DNA of 48,532 nt from Bacteroidota bacterium (GCA_016234735.1 JACRAN010000290.1:1-48532), one strand, 5' to 3'. Positions 10,509-18,778 are shown, counted from the first letter of the stretch. Numbers and translations are program-made. The notes: a model not told the origin generated them from the letters alone.

Positions 10509-12107
10509 CTATTCTTTTTCGTCCGAATTTTCGGTGGCAGCTACCTCCTCCTCAACGGGGGTTTCTGTTTCTTCGGCGGCAGGCGCAGGTGCTTCCTCCT
10601 GCGGGGCGGGTGCATCAGCGACAGGTTCAGCCTCCTCAACGGGAGTTGCTGCTTCGGCAGCAGGTGCAGCTGTTTCCTCTTGCGGCACAGGTGCCGGTTC
10701 TTCGGTTGCAGATGCCGCCGCTGCCGTTTCGGTTATTTCCTTGAAATCATCTTTAAATTCCTCGATGGCATCCTCGATTTTATCGCCAATGACGGAAGCG
10801 ACGGCTTTCACGGTGTCGGTGAAATCTTCCAACGATTCGCCCAGCGCGGTACTGATGGCAGCAGCGACGGTGGAGTCGCCTTTTTTGGCTTTGGCTTTCG
10901 CTTTGGGCGCTGGTTTGGCAGCAACGATTTCTTCGGCGGCCTTTTCTAATTTTTCTGCCACATCCTCACGGGCTTCGGCAGCGGCCTTGATTTCACCGGC
11001 TATTTTTTCCTTCGCCGCTTCCTGCGCTACCCGTCGGTGTTCTTTATCTTTCAGCGAGGCCAACCGCTTTTCGAGGTCAACCTTCGTGGCATTCATTTCG
11101 TTGAGTTTTTCATCCTTGGAGCGCGCCCGTTCTTCAATCATCAACAGTTTGGCCTGGCGTATCTGGGCTTCCAATTGCCCGTCGGTGGTGTCGATTTTGT
11201 GCCGCTGATAGTCGAGGTCGTTCCTGTCCCTTCCGATGGACTGTTCCATTCTTTCTATCGCTGAAACCAGGCCGTCGTAGCGGCGCTGGAGGCGCTGCAA
11301 CATCGAACCGGAATCATCGCCCCCACCCCCGGAGGCACCGGGCTTGTTGCCAAACCGTTTTTCTTTCACGGCTTTGAAGGCACCGTTCAGTTTGTCCCAA
11401 ACCTTGTTGCGGTGCTCCCGCGTCAGGTTGGCTTCGCGGAACTTGTTCTGCAATTTTTTTAATTCATCAAACAAAACAGGTACCCGTACGCCACTTTCCA
11501 TTTTCTTTTCAACAGCCGCAAACGCCTCCAAAAATTTATCGTAGGCTTCTTTGGAAATTTTTTCAAATGCTTCGTCCATTTTGGAGCGAAGCCCCTTCAT
11601 CTGGACAAAAAGCACATTTGTATTGTCCCTCAATTTATCGGCGTGGTCGCGAAAGAGGTTACGTTCCCGCACCTGCTCCTGCACTTTCTGCCAAAACCCC
11701 TTGAGGTTGTCCCAGGTTGCCTGGTCGAACTCTTTCAGTTTCTCCACTTTTTCTTTCAGTTCGTTGACCTGGTTTTCGTAGGCATCGTGCAGTTTGGAAG
11801 AAAGTACGATGAAGTGCCACTCCGTTTGCGCCCGTTGCACCACATCGCCCCGCTCCACTTTCAGGTCGTCGGGCAGGAGGCCTTCGGTGAGGGTCAGCTC
11901 CCGCTCGGCGTGGTTATTCGGTTCGGGCAATTCCATGCCTTCGCCATCCCTCCACTCCTTCATCATTTGTTGGTAAAAATCTTCGGTGGCTACCGATTCG
12001 GGGAAAGACCAGATATCAACCTTGTTGTCAACTGCTCTCAGGGAAACGGCTATCAAGAGTTTTTCGTCCTGGGCATTGCTGCCCCAAAGTACAATTTTCG
12101 ACTTCAT
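10509..12107 (-). CDS. DUF349-like coiled-coil protein with acidic Ala/Pro/Glu tail
   Basis: A 532-residue cytoplasmic protein of unknown function. The N-terminal 90 residues form a small globular part (KIVLWGSNAQDEKLLIAVSL). Helical repeats follow with the W/F..V/L...R....LRD.. spacing that recalls DUF349 units (WQKVQEQVRERNLFRDHADK; LKKLQNKFREANLTREHRNK). There is a Gly/Asp-rich hinge near residue 255, then a long coiled coil (about 265-385), a Lys/Ala/Pro linker, and a final 110 residues made almost only of Ala, Glu, Pro, Thr and Val. No catalytic motif is visible. The tail resembles a flexible or electrostatic tether. It may bind nucleic acid or ribosomes, as suggested for other DUF349 proteins, but that is inference. 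Confidence 0.82.
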   Translation of the reverse strand: MKSKIVLWGSNAQDEKLLIAVSLRAVDNKVDIWSFPESVATEDFYQQMMKEWRDGEGMELPEPNNHAERELTLTEGLLPDDLKVERGDVVQRAQTEWHFIVLSSKLHDAYENQVNELKEKVEKLKEFDQATWDNLKGFWQKVQEQVRERNLFRDHADKLRDNTNVLFVQMKGLRSKMDEAFEKISKEAYDKFLEAFAAVEKKMESGVRVPVLFDELKKLQNKFREANLTREHRNKVWDKLNGAFKAVKEKRFGNKPGASGGGGDDSGSMLQRLQRRYDGLVSAIERMEQSIGRDRNDLDYQRHKIDTTDGQLEAQIRQAKLLMIEERARSKDEKLNEMNATKVDLEKRLASLKDKEHRRVAQEAAKEKIAGEIKAAAEAREDVAEKLEKAAEEIVAAKPAPKAKAKAKKGDSTVAAAISTALGESLEDFTDTVKAVASVIGDKIEDAIEEFKDDFKEITETAAAASATEEPAPVPQEETAAPAAEAATPVEEAEPVADAPAPQEEAPAPAAEETETPVEEEVAATENSDEKE

Positions 12108-12131
12108 GTTACGGTTTGCGTTTAGGTTTCA

Positions 12132-12162
12132 AAAAATCAGTAATCGTAAATCAGTCAAATCC
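12132..12162 (-). repeat. Short heptamer array (GTAAATC family)
   Basis: AAAAATC, AGTAATC and GTAAATC follow one another in 7-nt register, then a degenerate AGTCAAATCC. It lies 25 nt upstream of the coiled-coil gene start. GTAAATC is the reverse complement of the word at 3600. Confidence 0.6.
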
Positions 12163-12285
12163 AATGGATTAACCTGTATCGACGTAAGTCGCTCTGTATT
12201 CCAAGTTCAGGCCAAAAAGCCGAACACTTTAATTTTTTCAAAATTATAAAAATACCCGCCAAACGGACAAATTTTGTTAGAGCGG

Positions 12286-12984
12286 TCAAACCGCCAATTC
12301 CAAAGCCTGCACAAGCGATTCAAAAAGTATCCGCCCGTCTGTGTTGCCAAGTATTTCTTCTGAAGCCCGCTCCGGGTGCGGCATCATGCCGAACACGTTG
12401 CGGTTTTTGTTGCAAATGCCCGCGATGCCCCGCAGTGCCCCGTTCGGGTTCGCTTCCGGCACAATCTCGCCGGAGGGGGCGCAGTATTTAAAAAGTATCT
12501 GGTCATTTGCTTCCAGTTCGGCCAGCGTAGCATCGCCTGCGTAGTACAGGCCTTCGGCGTGGGCGATGGGGATTTTCAAAACGGCCTGCGGGTCGATGCG
12601 GGAAGTGATGGCCGAGTTGCGGGTCATCGATTTCAGCCACACATTTTTGCAGATGAATTGCTGCCGGTCGTTGCGCAGCAGTACGCCCGGCAGCAGCCCT
12701 GCCTCGCACAGCACCTGGAAGCCGTTGCAAATACCGAACACGTACCCGCCATTGTTGGCGTACTCAATCACCGAATCCATCACCGGCGAAAAACGGGCGA
12801 TGGCACCCGCACGCAGGTAGTCGCCGAAAGAAAAACCGCCGGGCAACACCACGCAATCCACATTGGGCAGGTGGTTGTCCTTGTGCCAGAGCGCTACAAC
12901 CTCCTGCTGCATGACATTGCCGAGCACGTGGAGCATGTCGTGGTCGCAATTGGATCCGGGGAAAATGACTACACCAAATTTCAT
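12286..12984 (-). CDS. purQ: Phosphoribosylformylglycinamidine synthase, glutaminase subunit PurQ
   Basis: Releases ammonia from glutamine for the fourth step of purine synthesis, together with PurL and usually PurS, in the cytoplasm. About 232 residues with the class I glutamine amidotransferase nucleophile in FGICNGFQ (Cys at about 86) and the His/Glu pair in MMPHPERA (about 202 and 204). [17 protein letters not shown] forms the expected oxyanion region. The ATG at 12984 gives the family N-terminus [13 protein letters not shown]. No purL or purS lies in the window. A TAnnTTTG box on the same strand sits 22 nt upstream. The stop codon falls in a small GCGGT/ACCGC hairpin. Confidence 0.96.
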   Translation of the reverse strand: MKFGVVIFPGSNCDHDMLHVLGNVMQQEVVALWHKDNHLPNVDCVVLPGGFSFGDYLRAGAIARFSPVMDSVIEYANNGGYVFGICNGFQVLCEAGLLPGVLLRNDRQQFICKNVWLKSMTRNSAITSRIDPQAVLKIPIAHAEGLYYAGDATLAELEANDQILFKYCAPSGEIVPEANPNGALRGIAGICNKNRNVFGMMPHPERASEEILGNTDGRILFESLVQALELAV

Positions 12985-13006
12985 GTGGCTGTTATTTTTT
13001 GAGGCG

Positions 13007-13014
13007 CAAATTTA
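13007..13014 (-). promoter_or_regulatory. Putative -7 box TAAATTTG for purQ
   Basis: Exact TAnnTTTG match on the minus strand, 22 nt upstream of the purQ ATG. No well-spaced TTG partner was found, so support is partial. Confidence 0.4.
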
Positions 13015-13104
13015 GGTAAAAACATAGCTTGCCCGGCGCACTCATTTGAGCAAAGTAAATGTAAAATCAATGATTTTTGACACTTTCGCTGTGCGGATCG
13101 TTTT

Positions 13105-13112
13105 TAAATTTG
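13105..13112 (+). promoter_or_regulatory. Putative -7 box TAAATTTG for moaC
   Basis: Exact TAnnTTTG match 26 nt before the moaC ATG. The nearest TTG (13077-13079) is 25 nt away, longer than usual. Confidence 0.4.
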
Positions 13113-13138
13113 AGCCTCAGCCAAAATTCGACCTTACA

Positions 13139-13618
13139 ATGTCAAAAAACTTCACCCACGTAGATGCAGCCGGAAACCCTTCGATGGTGGATGTCGGCGC
13201 AAAACCGGCCACCCGGCGCACGGCCACTGCCCGCTGCATCGTCGTGCTGGACGAGGAGATTTTGCAGCATTTTGAAAACGACGACATCCACACGAAAAAA
13301 GGCCCCGTGTTCCAGACGGCCATCATCGCGGGCGTGATGGCGGCCAAGCGCACCGGCGAACTCATCCCCCTCTGCCACCCGCTGGGGCTGGAAAACTGCC
13401 AGGTGCGTATTTTTTTGAACGAAAAACGGGAGGTGGTGGTGGAGTGCCACGCCAGCCTCACCGGCAAGACGGGCGTGGAGATGGAGGCGCTCACCGGGGC
13501 GAGCGTGGCGGCCCTCACCATCTACGACATGTGCAAGGCGTTCTCCCACCACATCGTCATCCGGGAGACCATGCTGGTGGAAAAAACCGGCGGCAAACAG
13601 GATTTTCATCGGGCCTGA
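13139..13618 (+). CDS. moaC: Cyclic pyranopterin monophosphate synthase MoaC
   Basis: Second step of molybdenum cofactor synthesis: rearranges 3',8-cyclo-GTP made by MoaA into cyclic pyranopterin monophosphate. The 159-residue product has the signatures LIPLCHPLGL and the C-terminal run TGKTGVEMEALTGASVAALT followed by IYDMCKA, which holds the conserved Glu, Asp and Lys of the active site. The start was set at 13139 because the protein then begins SKNFTHVDAAGNPSMVDVG, as the family does; the longer frame begins in non-coding AT-rich DNA. The mobA-like gene starts 19 nt downstream, so the two are probably co-transcribed. No moaA, moaD, moaE or moeA is in the window. Confidence 0.96.
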   Translation: MSKNFTHVDAAGNPSMVDVGAKPATRRTATARCIVVLDEEILQHFENDDIHTKKGPVFQTAIIAGVMAAKRTGELIPLCHPLGLENCQVRIFLNEKREVVVECHASLTGKTGVEMEALTGASVAALTIYDMCKAFSHHIVIRETMLVEKTGGKQDFHRA

Positions 13619-13637
13619 AACCAAAATTCTTTGAAAA

Positions 13638-14828
13638 ATGAACGCACAGAAACATAAAAAACACGAAGAAATCGCCCGGCCCGGCCTCGGCACTTTTGGC
13701 CGCAACGAGTGGGCCATCCTCGGCACCAACTGTGGCGACATCAAAAAACTGACCGCCCAACTTTGTGAGGCATTTGCCCCAAAATGGAAAATCGCCTACG
13801 TGGATGCCGACCACCAATCGGCAGTCGGCAGCCCAAAGTTGGCAGTTGGCAGTCCGAAATCCGAAATCACACCTCCGAAATCCTTCGTGGCGATGGAGTA
13901 CGCCGACAAAATCGGCTTCCATCGGCTCGATTTTTCAGGCAAATTGGACAGCTACCAGTACCGCCCGCTTTTCAGCGGCATGGATGTCGTGCTGGTGAAC
14001 GGCAACCATTTCACCGCCAAAAAACAGGTGGTGGTCATCGACCCGAAGAAGGAGGATTCGCTGCGCCGCAAACTCGACCGCCTGACGGATGTGCAATTGA
14101 TTTTGCTGACGGATGGCGTGGACGGGCCGTTTGGTTTTTTGAAGGAAAATCTGAAGGATTTTAATAAAATTCCAGTTGTCCAACTTGCTGATTTTCAGAA
14201 GATTAAACCGTTTTTTGAAAAATGGCTGGAGGCTGCGGTCCCACCACTCAACGGCCTCGTGCTGGCCGGTGGCAAGAGCCGCCGGATGGGCACCGACAAG
14301 AGTGTGCTGCAATACCACGACAAACCCCAGCGGGACGTGATGCTGGATTTGTTGGACAAGTTTTGTCAAAAAACGCACCTCTCCTGCCGACCTGATCAGG
14401 CAGGCGAATTGTTTTACACCCACGATGTGTTGCCCGACACGTTCCTTGGCCTGGGGCCGATGGGGGCCATCCTCTCGGCCTTCCGGCAGCAGCCGGACAG
14501 CGCCTGGCTGGTGGTGGCCTGCGACCTGCCGTTGCTTGATGAAGCCACGCTCCGATTTTTGGTGGAAAACCGCAACCCGTCGGCAATGGCTACCAGTTTT
14601 CGCAGCCCCGAAAACGAGTTCCCGGAGCCGCTCGTCGCCATTTGGGAGCCGAAAAGCTACCCCGTGCTCCTGCAATTTTTAGCGCAGGGCTACTCCTGCC
14701 CCCGCAAAGTGCTCATCAACTCGCCCGTCCACTTGCTGGATGCCCCCAACTCCGATGCCCTGACGAACGTGAACACGCCGGACGAGGTGGATGTGGTTTT
14801 GAAGAAACTCGGGGTGACGGATTTGTAA
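13638..14828 (+). CDS. Molybdenum cofactor guanylyltransferase-like protein with a degenerate MobB-like N-terminal domain
   Basis: A 396-residue two-part protein. The C-terminal half (from about residue 203) is a MobA-type nucleotidyltransferase: LVLAGGKSRRMGTDKSVL at 208-225, the acidic VACDLPLL near 293-300, and NVNTPDE near the end. It is expected to add a nucleotide to molybdopterin. The N-terminal half (about 20-190) resembles the GTP-binding protein MobB (WAILGTNCGDIKKL, then KIAYVDADH, and LLTDG), but the P-loop lacks the GKT/S residues, so nucleotide hydrolysis there is doubtful. A 63-nt heptamer array is inserted in frame at residues 61-82. It lies directly behind moaC, which fits a role in cofactor synthesis. 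A general NTP-transferase role is the alternative. Confidence 0.85.
   Translation: MNAQKHKKHEEIARPGLGTFGRNEWAILGTNCGDIKKLTAQLCEAFAPKWKIAYVDADHQSAVGSPKLAVGSPKSEITPPKSFVAMEYADKIGFHRLDFSGKLDSYQYRPLFSGMDVVLVNGNHFTAKKQVVVIDPKKEDSLRRKLDRLTDVQLILLTDGVDGPFGFLKENLKDFNKIPVVQLADFQKIKPFFEKWLEAAVPPLNGLVLAGGKSRRMGTDKSVLQYHDKPQRDVMLDLLDKFCQKTHLSCRPDQAGELFYTHDVLPDTFLGLGPMGAILSAFRQQPDSAWLVVACDLPLLDEATLRFLVENRNPSAMATSFRSPENEFPEPLVAIWEPKSYPVLLQFLAQGYSCPRKVLINSPVHLLDAPNSDALTNVNTPDEVDVVLKKLGVTDL
13819..13881 (+). repeat. In-frame array of nine heptamers inside the mobA-like gene
   Basis: Consecutive words CGGCAGT, CGGCAGC, CCAAAGT, TGGCAGT, TGGCAGT, CCGAAAT, CCGAAAT, CACACCT, CCGAAAT in exact 7-nt register. Nine words are 63 nt, or 21 codons, so the frame is preserved. 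Two word families share the register, and CCGAAAT is also the word of the array at 36101. Confidence 0.9.
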
Positions 14829-14844
14829 AAAATGTGGATTTAGC

Positions 14845-14899
14845 TGTTATAATCTCCGATTTTATATTAATTTGGCCGTTGTAATCTCCAAATTTATAT
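14845..14899 (+). repeat. Two 23-nt direct repeats before the DUF4143 ATPase gene
   Basis: Copies at 14845-14867 and 14877-14899 match at 19 of 23 positions, with the shared core TAATCTCC and shared 3' end TTTATAT. They start 32 bp apart, close to three helical turns, and the second ends in the ATG at 14898. The layout suggests operator half-sites bound on one face of the DNA. Confidence 0.7.
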
Positions 14900-16031
14900 G
14901 ATTCCGAGAATTTTAACCGACCTGCTTCTGTCAAGGACTAACCAGGGGAAAGCCTTGATTCTGCTCGGTGCACGGCAGATTGGCAAGACAACTTTGGTAA
15001 AAAACCTGGCGGAGAGGTTCCCGGAACACGAATCAACCTACCTGAACTGCGATGAACAGTCGACCCGAATGTTGTTGGAAGATACTTCAATTGCCACATT
15101 GTCCCGGATAGTGGGGGAGTCCAAACTGGTCGTCATTGACGAAGCGCAGCGGGTAAAAAACATTGGCCTGACACTTAAATTGATAACCGACAACATGCCT
15201 TTCGTTCAGTTGATAGTCACGGGGTCGTCGGCACTCGACATCAGCAGCGAAATCAATGAACCCCTGACAGGCCGCAAGTTCGAGTATCAAATGTTTCCCG
15301 TCTCCTACCCCGAACTCATTCGTCATGAAGGTTTCGTGAAGGCTGTCGGGCAGTTGGAAGAGCGGATGGTGTTTGGTATGTACCCTGAAATTGTGATGCG
15401 CCCCGCGCAGGCCCAACTCCTCCTGCAAAACCTTGCGGGCAGCTACCTGTACAAAGACCTGTACAACCTTGACGGGATCCGCAAACCACAATTGCTGGAG
15501 AAACTTGTACTGGCATTGGCCTGGCAGATTGGCCATGAAGTGTCGTATTCGGAGTTGGCAAATACTTTACAGATAAGCAAGGAAACGGTCAGCAATTACA
15601 TCGACTTGCTGGAAAAGGCGTTCGTGGTGTTCAGGCTTGGGCCATTCAGCAGAAATCTGCGGAACGAAATAACTACCAGTCGCAAGATTTATTTTTATGA
15701 CACGGGCATCCGCAACGCAGTCATCGACAACTTCGAGCCACTCTCCAAACGGGCGGATGTCGGCCAGCTTTGGGAAAATTTCGCTATTGCCGAACGGCTG
15801 AAAGCCAACAGTTATGCGGAGCGGTTCAGGCGGAACTATTTTTGGCGCACCCATGCCCAACAGGAAATAGACTATGTAGAAGAAACGGCCGGCAAATTGT
15901 TCGCTTACGAGTTCAAATGGAATCCTGCAAAAAAAGGAAGGTTCTCCACTGCTTTCACCTCCAGCTATGAAGTAGCAGAAACCATGACAGTTACTCCCGC
16001 CAACTTCATTGATTTTTTGGAAAAGCCTTAA
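14898..16031 (+). CDS. AAA-family ATPase with DUF4143 domain
   Basis: A 377-residue member of the AAA_14/DUF4143 group, a common solitary ATPase family of uncertain function in bacteria and archaea. Walker A GARQIGKTTL is at about 24-33 and Walker B LVVIDEAQRV at about 77-86. A sensor-type segment LIVTGSSALDI follows, then GRKFEYQMFPVSYPEL. The C-terminal DUF4143 part holds a winged-helix-like stretch (SYSELANTLQISKETVSNYI) and the VRKIYFYDTGIRNAVI-type segment, ending with an Asp/Glu..Lys pattern (EIDYVEE ... AYEFKWN) that resembles a PD-(D/E)XK nuclease core. The start is immediately preceded by a pair of direct repeats. It is closed by a bidirectional terminator shared with moxR. Confidence 0.9.
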   Translation: MIPRILTDLLLSRTNQGKALILLGARQIGKTTLVKNLAERFPEHESTYLNCDEQSTRMLLEDTSIATLSRIVGESKLVVIDEAQRVKNIGLTLKLITDNMPFVQLIVTGSSALDISSEINEPLTGRKFEYQMFPVSYPELIRHEGFVKAVGQLEERMVFGMYPEIVMRPAQAQLLLQNLAGSYLYKDLYNLDGIRKPQLLEKLVLALAWQIGHEVSYSELANTLQISKETVSNYIDLLEKAFVVFRLGPFSRNLRNEITTSRKIYFYDTGIRNAVIDNFEPLSKRADVGQLWENFAIAERLKANSYAERFRRNYFWRTHAQQEIDYVEETAGKLFAYEFKWNPAKKGRFSTAFTSSYEVAETMTVTPANFIDFLEKP

Positions 16032-16033
16032 AA

Positions 16034-16072
16034 AGAAACAGGCTGACCGCTCTCGCCGGTCAGCCCGTTTCT
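16034..16072. terminator. Bidirectional terminator between DUF4143 ATPase and moxR
   Basis: Stem AGAAACAGGCTGACCG (16034-16049) pairs with CGGTCAGCCCGTTTCT (16057-16072) with one internal mismatch and a 7-nt loop, 3 nt after the ATPase stop codon. A- and T-rich flanks on the two sides allow use in both directions. Confidence 0.8.
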
Positions 16073-16095
16073 TCACAAACAACAGCCTGCCTCGT

Positions 16096-17067
16096 TTAAA
16101 ACAAGCCCTGGATGATGTTTTCTTCGGTAATGCCCTCGGCCTCTGCCTTGTAGTTTCGCACGATGCGGTGGCGCAGCACGTAGTTGGCGATGGCCCGCAC
16201 GTCTTCGATGTCGGGCGAGTATTTTCCGCCAACGGCTGCGTGGCATTTTGCACCCAGCACCAGGTACTGCGATGCACGTGGCCCGGCTCCCCAAGTGATG
16301 TACTCGTTCACTTTGGAAGTGGCCCGCCCGGTGTTGGGGCGGGTCTTCGTGGCCAACGATACGGCGTATTCCAACACATTGTCGGAGACGGGGATTTTAC
16401 GCACAAGCTGCTGAAAACCAAGTATTTGTATATCATTCAAGATGTGCTTCAGGTTGGCTTTTTCAATGCCGGTCGTTTTTTTAACCACACTGATTTCCTC
16501 CTCGTAAGACGGATAATCGAGGGGAATGTTGAACATGAAACGGTCGAGTTGCGCCTCCGGCAGCGGGTAGGTTCCCTCCTGTTCGATGGGGTTTTGCGTG
16601 GCCAAAACAAAAAACGGCGAAGGCAAAATGTGGCGCTGACCGGCCACCGTTACCGAGCGTTCCTGCATAGCTTCCAGCAGGGCCGCCTGCGTTTTGGGCG
16701 GTGTCCGGTTGATTTCGTCGGCCAGCACGATGTTCGAGAACAGCGGGCCTTTGTTGAATTTGAAATGACGGTCTTCGTCGAGGATTTCCGAGCCGGTGAT
16801 GTCGGAGGGCATGAGGTCGGGCGTGAACTGGATGCGCTTGAAACCGAGGTCGAGCACTTCGGCGATGGTGCTCACGAGGAGTGTTTTCGCCAGGCCCGGC
16901 ACCCCCACCAGCAGACTGTGGCCGTTGCCGAAGAGCGAGATGATGACGCTTTTCACCACTTCATCCTGGCCAACGATGACCTTGGCGATTTCTTTTTTTA
17001 AATCCCTGTACGATTGCGCCAAAGCGTCCACCGCTTCGACGTCTGATTTGTAGGCAGTTTGAGACAT
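16096..17067 (-). CDS. MoxR-family AAA+ ATPase
   Basis: A 323-residue AAA+ chaperone-like ATPase of the MoxR/RavA group, which often helps activate or assemble metal-binding or von Willebrand-type partners. Walker A GVPGLAKT is at about 55-62, Walker B is in LADEINRTPPKTQAALLEAM, sensor 1 is in LATQNPIEQEGTYPLPEAQ, and the Arg-finger region is LDRFMFN. The start was set at 17067 (SQTAYKSDVEAVD). The longer frame upstream is a translation of the GATTGAC word array (RQSSIVNRQSIN) and is an artefact. The DUF58 and vWA genes that often accompany moxR are not adjacent here, so the partner is unknown. Confidence 0.92.
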   Translation of the reverse strand: MSQTAYKSDVEAVDALAQSYRDLKKEIAKVIVGQDEVVKSVIISLFGNGHSLLVGVPGLAKTLLVSTIAEVLDLGFKRIQFTPDLMPSDITGSEILDEDRHFKFNKGPLFSNIVLADEINRTPPKTQAALLEAMQERSVTVAGQRHILPSPFFVLATQNPIEQEGTYPLPEAQLDRFMFNIPLDYPSYEEEISVVKKTTGIEKANLKHILNDIQILGFQQLVRKIPVSDNVLEYAVSLATKTRPNTGRATSKVNEYITWGAGPRASQYLVLGAKCHAAVGGKYSPDIEDVRAIANYVLRHRIVRNYKAEAEGITEENIIQGLF

Positions 17068-17074
17068 GTTTATT

Positions 17075-17109
17075 GATTGACGATTGACGATTGACGATTG
17101 ACGATTTTC
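17075..17109 (-). repeat. Heptamer array GATTGAC (x4) upstream of moxR
   Basis: Four exact GATTGAC words in register followed by GATTTTC, beginning 8 nt from the moxR start codon. It faces the array at 17234-17275, whose words are of the reverse-complement type, so the pair brackets about 125 nt of unique sequence as an imperfect long-range inverted repeat. Confidence 0.88.
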
Positions 17110-17233
17110 AAACCGCTGATTTTCAGTTGTTTGTAAAAAATTCAATCATCGATGCCCATCGTATTTTGTGCGTGACGTTTTTGCAACCTGCTAAAAACGA
17201 CCTTCCAACAGGTTTTGTTTCGAGGCAGCAACC

Positions 17234-17275
17234 CACAATCGTAAATCGGAAATCCCAAATCGTAAATCCACTATC
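17234..17275 (-). repeat. Heptamer array GTAAATC/GGAAATC overlapping the cysS stop
   Basis: Words CACAATC, GTAAATC, GGAAATC, CCAAATC, GTAAATC and CACTATC in exact 7-nt register. The last word contains the cysS stop codon at 17271-17273. Confidence 0.85.
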
Positions 17276-18773
17276 CTTTCGACCAGGTTGCACCATCCTT
17301 GCCGTCCTTCACGACGATTTCCAGTTCTTTGAGCGCATCCCTGATTTTGTCGGAAGTGCCCCAGTCCTTGTTGGTGCGGGCTGTTTGGCGCATGTCGAGG
17401 ATGAGCTGCATCAGGCCGTCCACCACGCCGTTGCCGGAAGAGTCGAAATTTTCCGCCAGCAGACCGAAGATATCGAAAATGAAGTCGTTGAAGGTTTTTT
17501 TCAAACGCTCCAGCGTGTCCGGTGTGAGGTCGCTGAACGACAGTTGGCCACCCTTCAGGCTGTTGATTTTTGTGACCAACTCGAACAGGCTGGCCAACGC
17601 CTTCGGCGTGTTGAAGTCATCGCTCATGTCCTCGGAAGCCAGGTCGATGAGGCCGTTGATTTCTTTGTCCAAAGCGCCCGCACTACCGCCACCGGTGTGC
17701 GTCATTTCCTGCAAAACTTTGAGTGCCTCCATCAGTCGGCGATAGCCTTTTTCAGCGGCTTGCAGTGCCTCGTCGGTGAGGTCGAGGGTGCTGCTGTAAT
17801 GCGATTGAAGCATGAAAAAGCGCACCACCATTGGCGAGTAGGCTTTGGTCAGGTGCGAACTTTGGCCAGTGAACAGTTCGCCGGGCATGATGGAATTGCC
17901 GTCGCTTTTCGACATTTTTTTGCCGTTGAACAGCAGCATGTTGCCGTGCAGCCAGTAGTTGCAGGGGGCAGCGCCGCAGACACCGTAGTTCTGGGCGATT
18001 TCGTTTTCGTGGTGCGGGAATTTGAGGTCGCTGCCACCGCCGTGGATGTCGAATTTTTCCCCTAAATATTTGGTGCTCATCACCGAGCATTCGAGGTGCC
18101 AGCCTGGGAACCCCACCGACCAGGGCGAGTTCCAGCGCATGAGATGTTCGGGGGCGGCTTTGATCCAGATGGCAAAATCGGAGGGGTGGTTTTTCTCGTC
18201 CTGGTTTTTCAGGTTGGCACGGCTCTCGGCGATGAGGTCTTCGATTTTGCGGCCGGAGAGGGTGCCGTACACGTTTTTTTCTTTGGCAAACTTGAAGGTG
18301 TCGAAATAAACCGAGCCGTTTTTCACATACGCCAACCCATTGTCGAGAATAGTCTGCACCATCTCGATTTGCTCTGGGATGTGCCCTGTGGCCCTTGGCT
18401 CGATGGCTGGGGCCGCCACGTTGAACACCTTCATCATTTCGTGGAATCCGTTCATGTATCGCTGTACGATTTCCATCGGTTCGAGCTGTTCGAGGCGGGC
18501 TTTTTTGGCAATTTTGTCCTCCCGCCCGGTGTCCTCGTCCCCTTCGAGATGGCCCACGTCGGTGATGTTGCGCACGTAGCGCACCTTGTAGCCGAGGTAT
18601 TGCAGGTAGCGGTACACCACATCGAAGCTGACGAACGTGCGGCAGTTGCCGAGGTGAACGTCGCTGTACACGGTCGGGCCGCAGACGTACATGCCCACTT
18701 GGCCTTCATGGATGGGCTTGAAAACTTCTTTTTTCCCTGAATAACTGTTGAAAACCTGTAATTCGTTTTTCAT
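17271..18773 (-). CDS. cysS: Cysteine--tRNA ligase
   Basis: Class I aminoacyl-tRNA synthetase that charges tRNA-Cys, a monomeric cytoplasmic zinc enzyme. The 500-residue protein has the HIGH-type motif HLGN at 40-43 right after the zinc ligand C31 (VGMYVCGPTVYSDVHLGN). Further zinc-site residues appear in WHLECSVM and the GGGSDLKFPHHENE block, and the KMSKS loop is GKKMSKSDGN. The start at 18773 gives the family N-terminus KNELQVFNSYSGKKEVF. A TACCTTTG box ends only 5 nt before this ATG, which predicts a leaderless or nearly leaderless mRNA. The 3' end is embedded in a heptamer array. Confidence 0.97.
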   Translation of the reverse strand: MKNELQVFNSYSGKKEVFKPIHEGQVGMYVCGPTVYSDVHLGNCRTFVSFDVVYRYLQYLGYKVRYVRNITDVGHLEGDEDTGREDKIAKKARLEQLEPMEIVQRYMNGFHEMMKVFNVAAPAIEPRATGHIPEQIEMVQTILDNGLAYVKNGSVYFDTFKFAKEKNVYGTLSGRKIEDLIAESRANLKNQDEKNHPSDFAIWIKAAPEHLMRWNSPWSVGFPGWHLECSVMSTKYLGEKFDIHGGGSDLKFPHHENEIAQNYGVCGAAPCNYWLHGNMLLFNGKKMSKSDGNSIMPGELFTGQSSHLTKAYSPMVVRFFMLQSHYSSTLDLTDEALQAAEKGYRRLMEALKVLQEMTHTGGGSAGALDKEINGLIDLASEDMSDDFNTPKALASLFELVTKINSLKGGQLSFSDLTPDTLERLKKTFNDFIFDIFGLLAENFDSSGNGVVDGLMQLILDMRQTARTNKDWGTSDKIRDALKELEIVVKDGKDGATWSKG

Positions 18774-18778
18774 GGGCG

